From: Cystobacter fuscus
GTDB taxonomy: Bacteria > Myxococcota > Myxococcia > Myxococcales > Myxococcaceae
Assembly: GCF_002305875.1 (NCBI RefSeq)
Contig: NZ_CP022098.1
Span: 10,230,001 to 10,294,000, forward strand
Direction of reading: 5' to 3'
Length of the DNA stretch: 64,000 nucleotides
Shown here: positions 33,452 to 45,162 of the stretch, piece by piece
Numbering within the stretch: position 1 is the first letter of the stretch
How the letters are laid out: each line of letters opens with the position of its first letter
Made by a program: the position numbers and the translations under genes
Notes under the pieces: generated by a model
What the model was told of the DNA's origin: nothing
What the model saw: only the letters and a program-made list of their open reading frames with translations
The model's database searches: none

Positions 33452-35089
33452 GTGATCAACGCCTACGTCCGCGTTCCCTCTCCGCAGAACGAGCCCATCC
33501 TCTCCTACGCTCCCGGAAGCCCCGAGCGCGCCGGGCTCGAGGCCACGCTCAAGCGCATGGCCTCCGAGCAGATTGAAATCCCCATCCTCATCGGCGGCAA
33601 GCGCATCCACTCCACCCGCACGGACACGGTGCGCATGCCCCACCGGCACTCGCACGTGCTCGCCACGCTGCACGAGGCGGATGCCACCCACGCGCAGCAG
33701 GCCATCCAGGTCGCCCTGGAGGCCAAGGACGAGTGGGCGCGCATGCCCTTCGAGGAGCGCGCGGCCATCTTCCTGCGCGCCGCGGAGCTGCTGGCCACGA
33801 AGTACCGGCCGGTGCTCAACGCCGCCACCATGCTCGGGCAGTCGAAGACGGCGCACCAGGCGGAGATCGACGCGGCGTGCGAGGCCATCGACTTCCTGCG
33901 CTACAACGTCCACTTCGCCCAGCAGCTCCTGCACGAGCAGCCGGTGAGCTCCGCACAGACGTGGAACCAGACGGACTACCGGCCGCTGGACGGGTTCGTC
34001 TTCGCGGTGGCGCCCTTCAACTTCACCGCCATCGCGCTCAACCTGAGCGTGGCGCCGGCCCTCATGGGCAACGTGGTGCTCTTCAAGCCCTCGAGCACGG
34101 CGGCGCTGAGCAACTGGTACCTCATGGAGCTGTTGCGCGAGGCGGGCCTGCCCGACGGCGTCATCAACATGCTGCCCGGAGACGGCCCCACCATCGGCAA
34201 CCCCGTGCTGGCCAGCCCCCACCTGGGCGGCATCCACTTCACCGGCTCCACTCCCACCTTCCAGGGCATGTGGCGGCTCATCGGCGAGAACATCTCCCAC
34301 TACAAGCAGTACCCGCGGCTCGTCGGCGAGACGGGTGGCAAGGACTTCATCTTCGCGCACGCCTCGGCGGCCGATGACCTGGACGCGCTCGCCACCGCCA
34401 TCGTGCGCGGCGGCTACGAGTACCAGGGACAGAAGTGCTCGGCCGCCTCGCGCGTCTACGTGCCCGAGTCCATCTGGCCCCGGCTCAAGCCGCGGCTGCA
34501 GGAGCTCATCGCCGAGCTGCGCGTGGGCGACGTGAGCGACTTCCGCAACTTCATGGGCGCGGTCATCGACGAGAAGTCCTTCAAGCGGACCTCCTCGTAC
34601 ATCGAGATGGCCCGGCACGGCGGCACCGAGGCGGCCATCCTCGCGGGCGGCGAGGTGGATCGCAACGAGGGCTGGTTCGTCAAGCCCACCCTGGTGCAGC
34701 TCACCAACCCCCGCCACCGCATCATGCAGGAGGAGATCTTCGCGCCGGTGGTGGGCGTGTACGTCTACCCGGACGCGCGCTTCGAGGAGACGCTGCGCGA
34801 GTGCGACCAGAGCGCCACCTACGCGCTCACGGGCGCCGTGTTCGCGAGGGATCGCAAGGCCATCCGCCAGATGATGGACACGCTGCGCCACACCGCGGGC
34901 AACTTCTACATCAACGACAAGCCCACCGGCGCGGTGGTGGGACAGCAGCCCTTTGGCGGCTCGCGCGCCTCGGGCACCAACGACAAGGCCGGCTCCATGC
35001 TCAACCTGGTGCGCTGGACGTCTCCGCGCACCATCAAGGAGAACTTCGTGCCGCCTACCCGCGTCCCCTACCCCTACATGGGGCAGTAG
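33452..35089 (+). CDS. pruA: L-glutamate gamma-semialdehyde (1-pyrroline-5-carboxylate) dehydrogenase
   Basis: 545 residues starting at GTG 33452 (VINAYVRVP), which matches the usual N-terminus of the stand-alone P5C dehydrogenase. Rossmann and substrate motifs include FNFTAIALNLSVAPALMGN, HFTGSTPTFQGMW and GETGGKDFIFAHASA (general base Glu). The nucleophile is Cys329 in YEYQGQKCSAASRVYVP. It oxidises glutamate semialdehyde to glutamate in proline catabolism. No proline dehydrogenase is adjacent. Confidence 0.9.
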   Translation: MINAYVRVPSPQNEPILSYAPGSPERAGLEATLKRMASEQIEIPILIGGKRIHSTRTDTVRMPHRHSHVLATLHEADATHAQQAIQVALEAKDEWARMPFEERAAIFLRAAELLATKYRPVLNAATMLGQSKTAHQAEIDAACEAIDFLRYNVHFAQQLLHEQPVSSAQTWNQTDYRPLDGFVFAVAPFNFTAIALNLSVAPALMGNVVLFKPSSTAALSNWYLMELLREAGLPDGVINMLPGDGPTIGNPVLASPHLGGIHFTGSTPTFQGMWRLIGENISHYKQYPRLVGETGGKDFIFAHASAADDLDALATAIVRGGYEYQGQKCSAASRVYVPESIWPRLKPRLQELIAELRVGDVSDFRNFMGAVIDEKSFKRTSSYIEMARHGGTEAAILAGGEVDRNEGWFVKPTLVQLTNPRHRIMQEEIFAPVVGVYVYPDARFEETLRECDQSATYALTGAVFARDRKAIRQMMDTLRHTAGNFYINDKPTGAVVGQQPFGGSRASGTNDKAGSMLNLVRWTSPRTIKENFVPPTRVPYPYMGQ

Positions 35090-35104
35090 GAACGCGGGAA
35101 TCCC

Positions 35105-35135
35105 GGGGCGCGGCCTCTCCCCGAGGTCGCGTCCC
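35105..35135. terminator. Bidirectional hairpin between converging genes
   Basis: GGGGCGCGGCCTC and GAGGTCGCGTCCC form a 13-bp stem with two G-T-type mismatches around a 5-base loop, located between the pruA stop and the stop of the esterase gene. It can serve both transcripts, although T-runs are absent. Confidence 0.5.
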
Positions 35136-35143
35136 GGAAGCAC

Positions 35144-36232
35144 TCACGGCCGCAGGGTCTTCCAGGTGGCGTCGTCCACGGTGTGCATCTGGTTGATCCA
35201 CTCCAGCAATGGCACGCCCTGGGCGCTGTAGCCGCCGGGATTCAGCAACATGGTGTGGCTCTGGCCCGGGACGATGAAGGCACGGGTGTGGGCGAGCGGC
35301 TCGAGCACCGAGCTGGAGAGATCCAGCAGCGCCGCCTGGAACTGGGCCGGCGGCAACCCCATGTAGCCCCGGATGACCTGGTCCTGCGTCGAGGACAAGA
35401 GCGCCATGCGATCCTCGGGGAACTTGCGCGCGAGCGCCGGGTGGATGGCCGAGAAGTCATCCTTCACCGCGGGGTCGATGTCGTTCATCACCGCGTCGTA
35501 CTTCCACGCGTTGGCCCAGGCGGCCCGCAGGAGCGGGTGGATGGCGTCGCTCTTGAGCATCGGCCCCGAGTCGTCCAGCAGGAAGACCTTCGCCTTGGGG
35601 AAGTGCGAGCGCACGAGCGCGTAGTTGAGCACCGCGCCGTAGCCGCCCGCGCTCGAGCCGGTGACGACCACCTGCTCGGGCTCGGACACCGTGGAGGCGA
35701 TGCGCGCGAGGAAGGCCTCGGCGTTCGGCCGGCCCTTGTGGTGGAACGTCACGGAGACGGAGCCACTCGTGTACACGTTGTCCGCGTTGCCGATGTGCAG
35801 GTCACCCGTGCAGTACGGGATGAAGAAGTGGTTCCAGTCCTTGTACGGGTTGTTGGCCAGCGCCCGGTCGAAGATGTTCCCCGCCGAGATGCGCGGGGCG
35901 AGCTGATCGAACTGGGTCTTGGTGAAGGGCCCATGCGTGGAGAGGTTCTGCTCCAGGCAGGTGCGCGCGTCCCAACAGGCCCCACCGCCATTGAAGAAGA
36001 TGACCACGTTCTTGCTGTCGGTCAGGTTGACGCCCAGGCCCGTGGGTGTTCCCTCGTCACACTGGGTGTTGGGGAAATCGACCCAGCTCCACGTATGGGT
36101 CGGAGTGGTGATGGGGGGCTCCACCGGAGCCGGGTTGTCCGGCGTCTCGTCCGGCTTCTCACAGCCCACGCCCAGCACCGACACCGCCACCAGCACCGCC
36201 CACAGCTTTCTCGTCTTGCTCGAACCGCGCAT
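35144..36232 (-). CDS. Pectinacetylesterase-family lipoprotein
   Basis: 362 residues from ATG 36232, preceded by AAGGACGG. The lipobox is VSVLGVGC. The family pattern includes VVIFFNGGGACWDARTCLEQ (oxyanion region), WNHFFIPYCTGDLHIGNAD, the nucleophile in VVTGSSAGGYGAVLNY, and a His near the end in PGQSHTMLL. The family removes acetyl groups from pectin, but bacterial members are poorly characterised and may act on other esters. It is divergent from the nucleotidase gene. Confidence 0.83.
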   Translation of the reverse strand: MRGSSKTRKLWAVLVAVSVLGVGCEKPDETPDNPAPVEPPITTPTHTWSWVDFPNTQCDEGTPTGLGVNLTDSKNVVIFFNGGGACWDARTCLEQNLSTHGPFTKTQFDQLAPRISAGNIFDRALANNPYKDWNHFFIPYCTGDLHIGNADNVYTSGSVSVTFHHKGRPNAEAFLARIASTVSEPEQVVVTGSSAGGYGAVLNYALVRSHFPKAKVFLLDDSGPMLKSDAIHPLLRAAWANAWKYDAVMNDIDPAVKDDFSAIHPALARKFPEDRMALLSSTQDQVIRGYMGLPPAQFQAALLDLSSSVLEPLAHTRAFIVPGQSHTMLLNPGGYSAQGVPLLEWINQMHTVDDATWKTLRP

Positions 36233-36410
36233 CGTCCGTCCTTCGAGGATGAGGGGGGCGGGACAATAAGAAGGGGGCATGAGCCGCTCCACTCCAATGC
36301 GGGGCGTGCGAGCGCTCGGTCGTCCATCGGACAGGGCCGGGGTCGGGGCCAGGTAGTAGGGTGCGCGCGCCCGGCGAGGTGTTCCGGGCCCTGCCTCGAG
36401 GTCCTCTTCC

Positions 36411-38246
36411 ATGACTCCACGTTCCGCGACGCGCCCGCGTCACGCGGCCCTCCTCCGCGTCCTCACCTGCGCCCTCCTTCCACTCGCCGCCTGTGAATCC
36501 CCGGAGCCTCCGCCTCCCTCGCCACCCACTCCGCGCACCCTGCGGCTGCTCCAGACGAGCGACCTGCACACCAACGTGTTCGCCTGGGACTACTTCACCG
36601 GCAAGGCGGACGCGCAGCGGGGCCTCGCCAAGGTCGCCACGCTCGTGCAGCAGGCCCGCGCGGAGAACCCCGAGTGCAACCTCCTGCTCGACACGGGCGA
36701 CACCATCCAGGGCACGCCCCTGGGCACCTACTACGCCCTGGTGGACAAGACGTCCAAGCACCCCATGGCCGTGGCCATGAACGCGCTGCGCTATGACGCC
36801 ATGGCGCTGGGCAACCACGAGTTCAACTACGGCCTGGACACCCTCGGCAGGTTCCAGCGCGAGCTGGACTTCCCCGTGCTCGGCGCCAACGTGCGCAAGA
36901 GCGCGGATGACGGCGAGGCCTTCACCCCCTTCCTCCTCAAGGACGTGTGCGGGGTGAAGGTCGGCATCCTCGGCCTGGTGACACCGGGCGTGACCACCTG
37001 GGAGCGCCCGGAGAACATCCCCGGCCTGAGCTTCGCGGACCCCCTGGAGACGGCCCGCAAGTACGTGCCCGAGCTGCGGCGCGCGGGCGCGGACGTGGTG
37101 GTGGTGGCCATCCACAGCGGCCCGGACAAGCAGCCCACCGGCAGCGCGAGCGATCCGACGAGCTGGCTCGTGGACTACGCGGACACGTCGAAGTGGACCG
37201 ACCGCGGCAACCTGCCCGGCGAGAACCAGGCCGTGCAGATCGCCCAGCAGGTCGAGGGCATCGACGTGATGCTCACCGGCCACACCCACCAGCCCATCCC
37301 CAAGATGCTCCTGCGCAACACGAGCGGCCAGGACGTGCTGCTCATCCAGCCCAACCGCTGGGGCAGCCACCTGGGCGTGGTGGACCTGTCGCTCGTCCAC
37401 GAGGACGGACACTGGAAGGTGGAGGGCAAGGACTCGCGCCTGCTCAAGGTGGACGCCAGCGTGGCGGAGGACGCGGAGGTGACGCGGCTCGTGCGCGGCT
37501 ACCACGACACCACCGTCGCCTACGTCAACACGCCCATCGGCTCCACGCGCGCGGCGTTTCCCGGTGGCCTGCAGGCGCGCTACGTGGACAGCGCGCTCGC
37601 GGACCTCATCAACACCGTGCAGGAGGAGGCGGCCAAGGAGAACGGCCATCCCGTGGACTTCTCGCTCGCGGCCCTCTTCACCGACGAGGGCCAGCTGCCC
37701 GCGGGAAACCTCACCCTGCGCGACGCCTACAGCATCTACATCTATGACAACACGCTCTACGTGATGGAGATCACCGGCTCCATCCTGCGCCGCGCCCTGG
37801 AGTGGAACGCGAACTACTTCGCCCCCTGGAACACCCAGGCCCCGCCCGATGCCTCGCGGCCCCGGAGCGCCCTGACCAGCACCGTGGCCGACTACAACTG
37901 GGATTTGTACTCGGGCATCGAGTACGGGTACGACCTCACCCGGCCCGCCGGCTCGCGCCTCACCCACCTGCGCTTCAAGGGCAAGGACGTGAGCGACACG
38001 GACGTCTTCCACGTCGCCATCAACAACTACCGGGCGGGCGGCGGCGGCGGCTACACCATGTACCGCGAGGGCCGTGTGCTGTGGACCTCGGCCGATGGCG
38101 TGCGCGACTACATCGCCAGCTACGTGCGCAACCACCCCGACCTCGATCCGGACAGCGTGAACACCTGCAACTTCGTGCTCGCGCCGGACCCCTACCTCTA
38201 CTTCTTCCAGGGCACGGCCAGCCCGGTGAAGTGCACGGCGCCATAG
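36411..38246 (+). CDS. Lipoprotein 5'-nucleotidase / 2',3'-cyclic phosphodiesterase family
   Basis: 611 residues with signal peptide and lipobox (ALLPLAAC). The metallophosphatase domain (about 45-360) shows LLQTSDLHTNV, LLDTGDTIQG, LGNHEFNYGLD and LTGHTHQPIP, which supply the two-metal site. The C-terminal nucleotidase domain (about 390-605) contains DAYSIYIYDNTLYVM and NNYRAGGGGGYTM, the base-stacking region. It hydrolyses extracytoplasmic nucleotides, and would fit nucleoside salvage with the DeoD enzyme encoded 3 kb away. Confidence 0.88.
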   Translation: MTPRSATRPRHAALLRVLTCALLPLAACESPEPPPPSPPTPRTLRLLQTSDLHTNVFAWDYFTGKADAQRGLAKVATLVQQARAENPECNLLLDTGDTIQGTPLGTYYALVDKTSKHPMAVAMNALRYDAMALGNHEFNYGLDTLGRFQRELDFPVLGANVRKSADDGEAFTPFLLKDVCGVKVGILGLVTPGVTTWERPENIPGLSFADPLETARKYVPELRRAGADVVVVAIHSGPDKQPTGSASDPTSWLVDYADTSKWTDRGNLPGENQAVQIAQQVEGIDVMLTGHTHQPIPKMLLRNTSGQDVLLIQPNRWGSHLGVVDLSLVHEDGHWKVEGKDSRLLKVDASVAEDAEVTRLVRGYHDTTVAYVNTPIGSTRAAFPGGLQARYVDSALADLINTVQEEAAKENGHPVDFSLAALFTDEGQLPAGNLTLRDAYSIYIYDNTLYVMEITGSILRRALEWNANYFAPWNTQAPPDASRPRSALTSTVADYNWDLYSGIEYGYDLTRPAGSRLTHLRFKGKDVSDTDVFHVAINNYRAGGGGGYTMYREGRVLWTSADGVRDYIASYVRNHPDLDPDSVNTCNFVLAPDPYLYFFQGTASPVKCTAP

Positions 38247-38247
38247 C

Positions 38248-40989
38248 TCACGCCGCCGGGAGTGAGGGCAGCTCGTCGCGGGGGAAACGGACCCGGAACA
38301 AGGTCCCCTCCCCCGCCTGGGAGCTCACCTCGATGACACCCCCGTGCGCCTCGACGATCTGCCGGGTGATGAAGAGGCCCAGGCCCACGCTGCCCGGAGC
38401 ACCCGTCGCCCCCCGCCCCCGCCGGAAGGGCTCGAACAAGGTCGACAGCTCCTCGGCGGGAATGGGCGAGCCCTCGTTGTGGACGCTCAACTGGACCTCC
38501 GCCTCCAGGCCCCGCGACTCCACGCGCACCGCGCTGTCCACGGGGCTGTGCTGCACGGCGTTGCCCACCAGGTTGGTGATGACCTGGGCCATGCGGTCCG
38601 CGTCCCATGCGCCGTACGCGTCCCCACTCGCCAGGAAGAGGATGTGCCGCTCGGGGTGCGCGAGCTGCACTTCCTCCACCACGTGCCGCGCGAGCCCGTG
38701 CAGGTCGAGCGGTCTGGGCGACACGGGGATGCCCCCCACGCGCGCCTGGGTGGAATCGAGCAGATCCCGGATCATCCGCAGCGCCCGATCCGCCGCCGAG
38801 TAGATGCGGCTGAGCCCCTTGGCCTGCCAGTCGGTGAGCCCCTCGCGCTTGAGCATCACGCTGGCCGACATGGAGATGGCGGAGATGGGATTGCGCAGAT
38901 CATGGGACACCACGGCCACCAGGTCGTCCCGGATGCGCACCGCCTGTTGCTCCTGCTGGAAGAGCCGGGCGTTCTCGATGGCCAGCGCCGTGCGATCGAC
39001 GACCTCGCGGAAGAGCACGAGATCATCCTCGGAGTAGGCCGGGTTGGGAACGAACCGGTAGAGCACCATCAAGCCGAGGGTCCGCCCCGGAGCGCGCAAG
39101 GGCAGCAGGGCGACACCGTTCGGCCGCCACCGCTCGAGCTCCAGCGCTCCCTTGGGCGGCACCGCCAGGAACATGTCGCGCAGACCCGGTGCTTCGGGAG
39201 ACACGAGCAGGGGCTCGTCCGAGGCCAATGCCCGGGCCGGCGCCTCGTCCTGGGTGCGCAGGGGCACCTGCATCAGGAACTGGCGGGCACTGGCCTCCAG
39301 CTCCGGGTCCCGGGCATGGAGCACCCGGGCCTCCAGCAGACGACCATCCGCGGAGACCATCCGCCAGCAGCACACGTCCCCGACGTGCTCGGCCAGTTGC
39401 CAGCACGTGGTGTCCAGGATGGACTCCAGCGACAACCGGGACTCGGCCAGGGCGCGCGACAGGCCCGCGAGCGCCACCAGGCGCGTGCGCTCCGCCTTCA
39501 GCTCGCGCACCAACCGCTCGCGATCGGCCTCGGCCTGCTGCTGCTGGGTGACGTCATGGGCGATGAGGACCCCGCCCACGGGAGTGCCATCGGGCTGGCG
39601 CAGCGGCGAGGCCGTTCCCTCCAACGTGCGCCACTGGCCATCCGGCCGGAGCACCCGCCAACGGAAGTTGGTGACGACCTCGCCCCGCACCGCCCGTTGT
39701 AGGGGAGCGTCCTCGCGCGTCATGGCCCGCCCGTCCACCGTGAAGAGCTTGTAGGGCCGGGCATCGAACGGCGCGGCCGCCTGCGCCGCGGTGGCCCCAT
39801 GGTGACGCTCGGCGGCGGCGTTGAAGAGACGAACGGTTCCACTCGTGTCCGCCATGATGAGGCCCTCGCCGCTCTGCTCGATGATGAGCCGCAGCAGCGC
39901 CTTCTGGGACTCGGCCTCCTGGCGGGCCTCCGTCTCGCGCACGAGCAACTGGTTGCGCTCGTCGGTGGAGGCCTGGAGCGAGCGCGCCATCCGCTCGAAG
40001 GTGGTGGCGAAGGTCTTCAACTCCCCGGGGCCCTCGGCCGGCACCGCGACGTCGAAGTCCCCCGCCTGCAGCGCCCGCGCCGTCCGCGTGAGGTTGCGCA
40101 CGGGGCGCGACAGCCGGCGCGAGAAGAGGAAGGACAGCCCCACGGTGAGCGACACCAGCGCGGCGGAGGCCTGGGCCACCCGGAGGCGCAACCTGTACGC
40201 CGGGGCGAAGGCCTCGTCATGCTCGATCTGGGCCATGATGCAGCCCCCGCCTATCTCCTCGACGTAGCGAAAGGCGTGGATGACCTGGACGCCGCGATAG
40301 TCCACCCCCGCCATCTCGTCGTCCCGGCCCTCCAGACACAGCCCGATGGGCCGCGAGTCGAGGGGATGGCTCTCCACTCCGTACCCGGGGTACTTCGGCG
40401 TCGTGAGGAAGGCGCCCTCGGGGTCTACCAGGAAGGTCTCTCCGGACATCCCCAACCCATAGCGATCCAGGAAGATGCCGTTGATGGGACCCAGGCCGAA
40501 GCGGATCCCCAGCAGGTCGTCTCCGGAGTGGACGATGAGTTCGTACACGCGCTCGAAGCCCTGTCCCGGCTCGAAGCGCACCCACTGGCCGGGCGGCAGC
40601 CGAGCCAGGGGCGCCGGATCCTCCGGTGCGGTGCCCACCCGCAGCGGCTCTCCGTGGGAGAGCTGGAGCCGCGCCCCCAGTGCCGTCTCGGTGAAGGCGA
40701 AGTCGGCGAGCGCGTCCCGGAAACACCGGGTGCGCTCGCGCTCGGGCATGGGCGCACACCGCACGCGCGTGAGGTTCAGGAAGCCCTGGGCGCGCTCACG
40801 CTGCCGGGAGAGGCGGAACTTCAGCGATTGTTCCCGTGCGTTGGCGGCGATCTCCACCGCCCGGATGGCGTCCTGCGCCACCACCTCGCGGGCGGCCCGG
40901 TAGGACAACCAGCCCAACAGCCCCGTCGCCACCACCACTGGTGTCACCATCAGCAGCAGAAAGAGCGAACGGAAGGACAGGGAACGCAT
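38248..40989 (-). CDS. Membrane sensor histidine kinase (sensor-HAMP-PAS-GAF-HisKA-HATPase)
   Basis: 913 residues from ATG 40989. TM1 (about 9-30), a periplasmic Cache-like sensor (about 31-262) and TM2 (about 264-284) are followed by HAMP (about 285-345; [20 protein letters not shown]). PAS (about 365-490; [16 protein letters not shown]) and GAF (about 515-665) come next. HisKA carries phospho-acceptor His696 in VVSHDLRNP. The ATPase domain contains [10 protein letters not shown] and [19 protein letters not shown]. There is no receiver domain and no regulator gene next to it, so the partner is elsewhere. Its 3' end stops 2 bp from the converging nucleotidase gene. Confidence 0.9.
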   Translation of the reverse strand: MRSLSFRSLFLLLMVTPVVVATGLLGWLSYRAAREVVAQDAIRAVEIAANAREQSLKFRLSRQRERAQGFLNLTRVRCAPMPERERTRCFRDALADFAFTETALGARLQLSHGEPLRVGTAPEDPAPLARLPPGQWVRFEPGQGFERVYELIVHSGDDLLGIRFGLGPINGIFLDRYGLGMSGETFLVDPEGAFLTTPKYPGYGVESHPLDSRPIGLCLEGRDDEMAGVDYRGVQVIHAFRYVEEIGGGCIMAQIEHDEAFAPAYRLRLRVAQASAALVSLTVGLSFLFSRRLSRPVRNLTRTARALQAGDFDVAVPAEGPGELKTFATTFERMARSLQASTDERNQLLVRETEARQEAESQKALLRLIIEQSGEGLIMADTSGTVRLFNAAAERHHGATAAQAAAPFDARPYKLFTVDGRAMTREDAPLQRAVRGEVVTNFRWRVLRPDGQWRTLEGTASPLRQPDGTPVGGVLIAHDVTQQQQAEADRERLVRELKAERTRLVALAGLSRALAESRLSLESILDTTCWQLAEHVGDVCCWRMVSADGRLLEARVLHARDPELEASARQFLMQVPLRTQDEAPARALASDEPLLVSPEAPGLRDMFLAVPPKGALELERWRPNGVALLPLRAPGRTLGLMVLYRFVPNPAYSEDDLVLFREVVDRTALAIENARLFQQEQQAVRIRDDLVAVVSHDLRNPISAISMSASVMLKREGLTDWQAKGLSRIYSAADRALRMIRDLLDSTQARVGGIPVSPRPLDLHGLARHVVEEVQLAHPERHILFLASGDAYGAWDADRMAQVITNLVGNAVQHSPVDSAVRVESRGLEAEVQLSVHNEGSPIPAEELSTLFEPFRRGRGATGAPGSVGLGLFITRQIVEAHGGVIEVSSQAGEGTLFRVRFPRDELPSLPAA

Positions 40990-41171
40990 GGTCTGCGCGC
41001 AAGGATTGTCACGAGCAAGACCGGCGCCAACGCATCGCGGGGCAGGGCATGGGCCCACGGGGCGACCCCGTTCGGGGTGGATCTCCTGGAAACTCCAGGG
41101 CGCGGTCACCGGTGCGGTGGATTCCGGAACTTCATCCCGTCCCCGAGGGAGGGGGGCTATGCTGCCACCCC

Positions 41172-41888
41172 ATGTCTACTCCTCACATTTCCGCCGCACC
41201 GGGAGACTTCGCCGAGGTGATCCTCATGCCCGGAGATCCCCTGCGCGCCCGCTACATCGCCCAGCGCTTCCTCCAGGACGCACGCGAGGTCACCTCGGTC
41301 CGCAACATGTTCGGCTACACGGGCACCCACCAGGGCCGCCGGCTGTCCGTGATGGGCCATGGCATGGGCATCCCCTCGCTCTCCATCTACACCACCGAGC
41401 TCATCCGCGAGTACGGCGTGCGCGTCATCCTCCGCGTGGGCAGCTGCGGCGCCCTGCGCCAGGACGTGAAGCTGCGCGACATCATCGTGGCGACGGCCGC
41501 GGGCACCGACTCCAACGTCAACCGCATGCGCCTGGGCGGCCATGACTTCCCCGCCGTGGCGGACTTCACGCTCGCCCGCCACGCGGTGGAAGCCGCCGAG
41601 AAGCGCGGGCGGCCCGTGCGCGTGGGCAGCGTGTTCACCTCGGATCTCTTCTACTCCCCCGAGGGCGAGGCGGCGAAGAACGCCCTCTATGCCCGCATGG
41701 GCATGCTCGCGGTGGAGATGGAGGTGGCCGGCCTCTACGGCGTCGCGGCCGAGTTCGGCGCCCGCGCCCTCGGCCTGCTCACGGTGTCCGACCACCTCCT
41801 CACCCGGGAGTCCCTCAGCGCCGCCGACCGCCAGACCACGTTCGACGAGATGATCGAACTGGCCCTGGACGTGGCCGCCGCTCAGTAG
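41172..41888 (+). CDS. deoD: Purine-nucleoside phosphorylase, DeoD (hexameric) type
   Basis: 238 residues, the normal size. Motifs are [15 protein letters not shown] (phosphate and ribose site), [47 protein letters not shown] (ribose-binding Glu) and VSDHLLTRE (catalytic Asp). It phosphorolyses purine nucleosides. The 3' end overlaps the converging sugar transferase gene by 7 bp. Confidence 0.92.
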   Translation: MSTPHISAAPGDFAEVILMPGDPLRARYIAQRFLQDAREVTSVRNMFGYTGTHQGRRLSVMGHGMGIPSLSIYTTELIREYGVRVILRVGSCGALRQDVKLRDIIVATAAGTDSNVNRMRLGGHDFPAVADFTLARHAVEAAEKRGRPVRVGSVFTSDLFYSPEGEAAKNALYARMGMLAVEMEVAGLYGVAAEFGARALGLLTVSDHLLTRESLSAADRQTTFDEMIELALDVAAAQ

Positions 41889-43450
41889 GCGCCCGTGCGC
41901 CGGAGCACCGCTGGCAACGTGCGGAAGAGGATTTCAATGTCCAGCCAGAGCGACCAGCGGTGGATGTACTCGCAGTCCAGCCGCACCACCTCCTCGAAGT
42001 CGGTGATGGAGCTGCGGCCGCTGACCTGCCACAGGCCGGTGATGCCCGGACGGGCCCCCAGCCGGCCGAAGTGGTGGTCGCGGTAGGTGGCCAGGTCCGA
42101 CTCGAAGAAGGGCCGGGGCCCCACGATGGACATCTCCCCGCGCAGCACGTTGAAGAGCTGGGGCAGCTCGTCCAGGCTCCACTTGCGCAGCACGGCCCCC
42201 ACGCGCGTGACGCGCGGATCATTGGGAATCTTGAACAGGCGCGCGTCCCCGCTGGTATTCAGGTGCGCCAGCTTCGCCTTCTCCGCGTCCGCGCCCACCC
42301 GCATGGTGCGGAACTTCATCATGCGGAAGGTACGGCCACCGCGCCCCACGCGCTCCTGGGCGAAGAAGACGGGCCCGCGCGAGTCGAGCTTGATGGCGGC
42401 CGCGATCAGCATGAGCAGCGGCGAGATGAGCAAGAGCCCCAGCCCCGCCCCCACCAGGTCCACGATCCGCTTCACCCACAGCTGCTGCGCGCGCAGCGAC
42501 GGCAGCGTCAGCTCCATGAAGGGCATGGCGCGGTAGGAGATGGGCGAGGGGCGCACCCAGCCGCCGAGCCGGTCATATCGGGACACGGCGAGCAGCCGCA
42601 CGCCCGCGGAGTCCACCGCCTCGAGCAACTGCCTGAGCTGCGAGTCCCCGAGCATCCCGCAGAGCACCACGGTGTCCGCGGAGTTGTTCTGCAGCACGCT
42701 CCACAGGTCGTCCAACGAGCCGAGCAGCTTGTCCTCGCCGGAGACCCGCGCGCTCTTCTGGATGGACACCCAGCCCATCATGTCCAGCACGCCGAAGTGC
42801 TCCAGACGCTCTCGCACCCGGCGACTCTCCAGGGCCTCCGGGTCGCCCACCAGCAGCACCCGCTCGGCGGGCGAGCTGAAGAAGGGAATGCGGATCAGCC
42901 GGGCGATGAGCCAGGCCAGCCCCCGGCGTGCCCCCACCAGGGCGACACCGAGGCCCGCCACCGCCGTGATGTAGTGCACCACCACGGGGGCGATGCCGCG
43001 CAGCCACAGATCTCGCCAGAGCACCAGGCCCACGGCGAGCAACACGCCACTGACGATCTTCCGCGGCGAACGCCAGTCATCCCCCGAGTGGTAGGCCCCC
43101 GCCACCAGCAGCCCCACCACGAGCGCGGCCCCCATCTGCCAGCCGCCCGCGGAACCCAGCGGAGGCACCGCCCAGCGCGTGGCCGCGTCGAGTGGCTCGA
43201 AGCGGTGACTCGTCTGAAAGGCATTCAGCGCGGCGCGCGCCAGCACGAAGGCCGTGGCATCCGCGGCCAGCAACAACAGCACCCGGGCGGAGGCCCGCAG
43301 CGCGTGCATCAGCAGCGTGCGCGAGGCGCGGCGCTGCAACATCACCCGGGGCGGCACCATCCAGAGCGACTTGACCGCCGCGTTGACCGCCGCGAAACGG
43401 CCCGACGCGGTGAACTTGCCTGGGGCAGGGGGGGGAACCGAGGGGGTCAC
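41882..43450 (-). CDS. Polyprenyl-phosphate hexose-1-phosphate transferase (exopolysaccharide initiating)
   Basis: 522 residues from a GTG at 43450. Four N-terminal helices (about 45-175) and a CoA-binding-like Rossmann stretch ([12 protein letters not shown]) precede a fifth helix ([21 protein letters not shown]). The conserved catalytic end follows: [67 protein letters not shown] and [14 protein letters not shown]. It transfers a sugar phosphate to undecaprenyl phosphate, the first step of a repeat-unit polysaccharide. The rest of a wzx/wzy cluster is not in the window, so it may serve a polysaccharide encoded elsewhere. A promoter candidate lies at 43585-43614. Confidence 0.9.
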   Translation of the reverse strand: MTPSVPPPAPGKFTASGRFAAVNAAVKSLWMVPPRVMLQRRASRTLLMHALRASARVLLLLAADATAFVLARAALNAFQTSHRFEPLDAATRWAVPPLGSAGGWQMGAALVVGLLVAGAYHSGDDWRSPRKIVSGVLLAVGLVLWRDLWLRGIAPVVVHYITAVAGLGVALVGARRGLAWLIARLIRIPFFSSPAERVLLVGDPEALESRRVRERLEHFGVLDMMGWVSIQKSARVSGEDKLLGSLDDLWSVLQNNSADTVVLCGMLGDSQLRQLLEAVDSAGVRLLAVSRYDRLGGWVRPSPISYRAMPFMELTLPSLRAQQLWVKRIVDLVGAGLGLLLISPLLMLIAAAIKLDSRGPVFFAQERVGRGGRTFRMMKFRTMRVGADAEKAKLAHLNTSGDARLFKIPNDPRVTRVGAVLRKWSLDELPQLFNVLRGEMSIVGPRPFFESDLATYRDHHFGRLGARPGITGLWQVSGRSSITDFEEVVRLDCEYIHRWSLWLDIEILFRTLPAVLRRTGAY

Positions 43451-43584
43451 CCCCGCATCTTCTCTTTGCTTTTCCTATTAGTCCACGGACCCCCCCTCTG
43501 GCGTCCCGCTCCAGGTGATGGATGGAGGACGTCCTCCCGACCCCCGCGCCAGGCACGTCCGCCTGCCTGCTTTCGAAAGCGTCA

Positions 43585-43614
43585 CTTATCCGCTACGGCG
43601 GATGTATTGACAAG
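43585..43614 (-). promoter_or_regulatory. Candidate promoter with dyad in its spacer, facing the sugar transferase gene
   Basis: Read on the minus strand: TTGTCA (5/6 to the -35 consensus), 17 bp, then GATAAG (4/6 to -10). The spacer and -10 contain the perfect inverted repeat ATCCGC-tacg-GCGGAT (plus strand 43588-43603). That geometry suits a repressor or MerR-like site. A leader of about 130 bases would precede the gene at 43450. Confidence 0.45.
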
Positions 43615-45130
<1,516 letters not shown>

Positions 45131-45162
45131 GCCCCTTCCTCGCTTCTTCCTGGAGACCCGCC

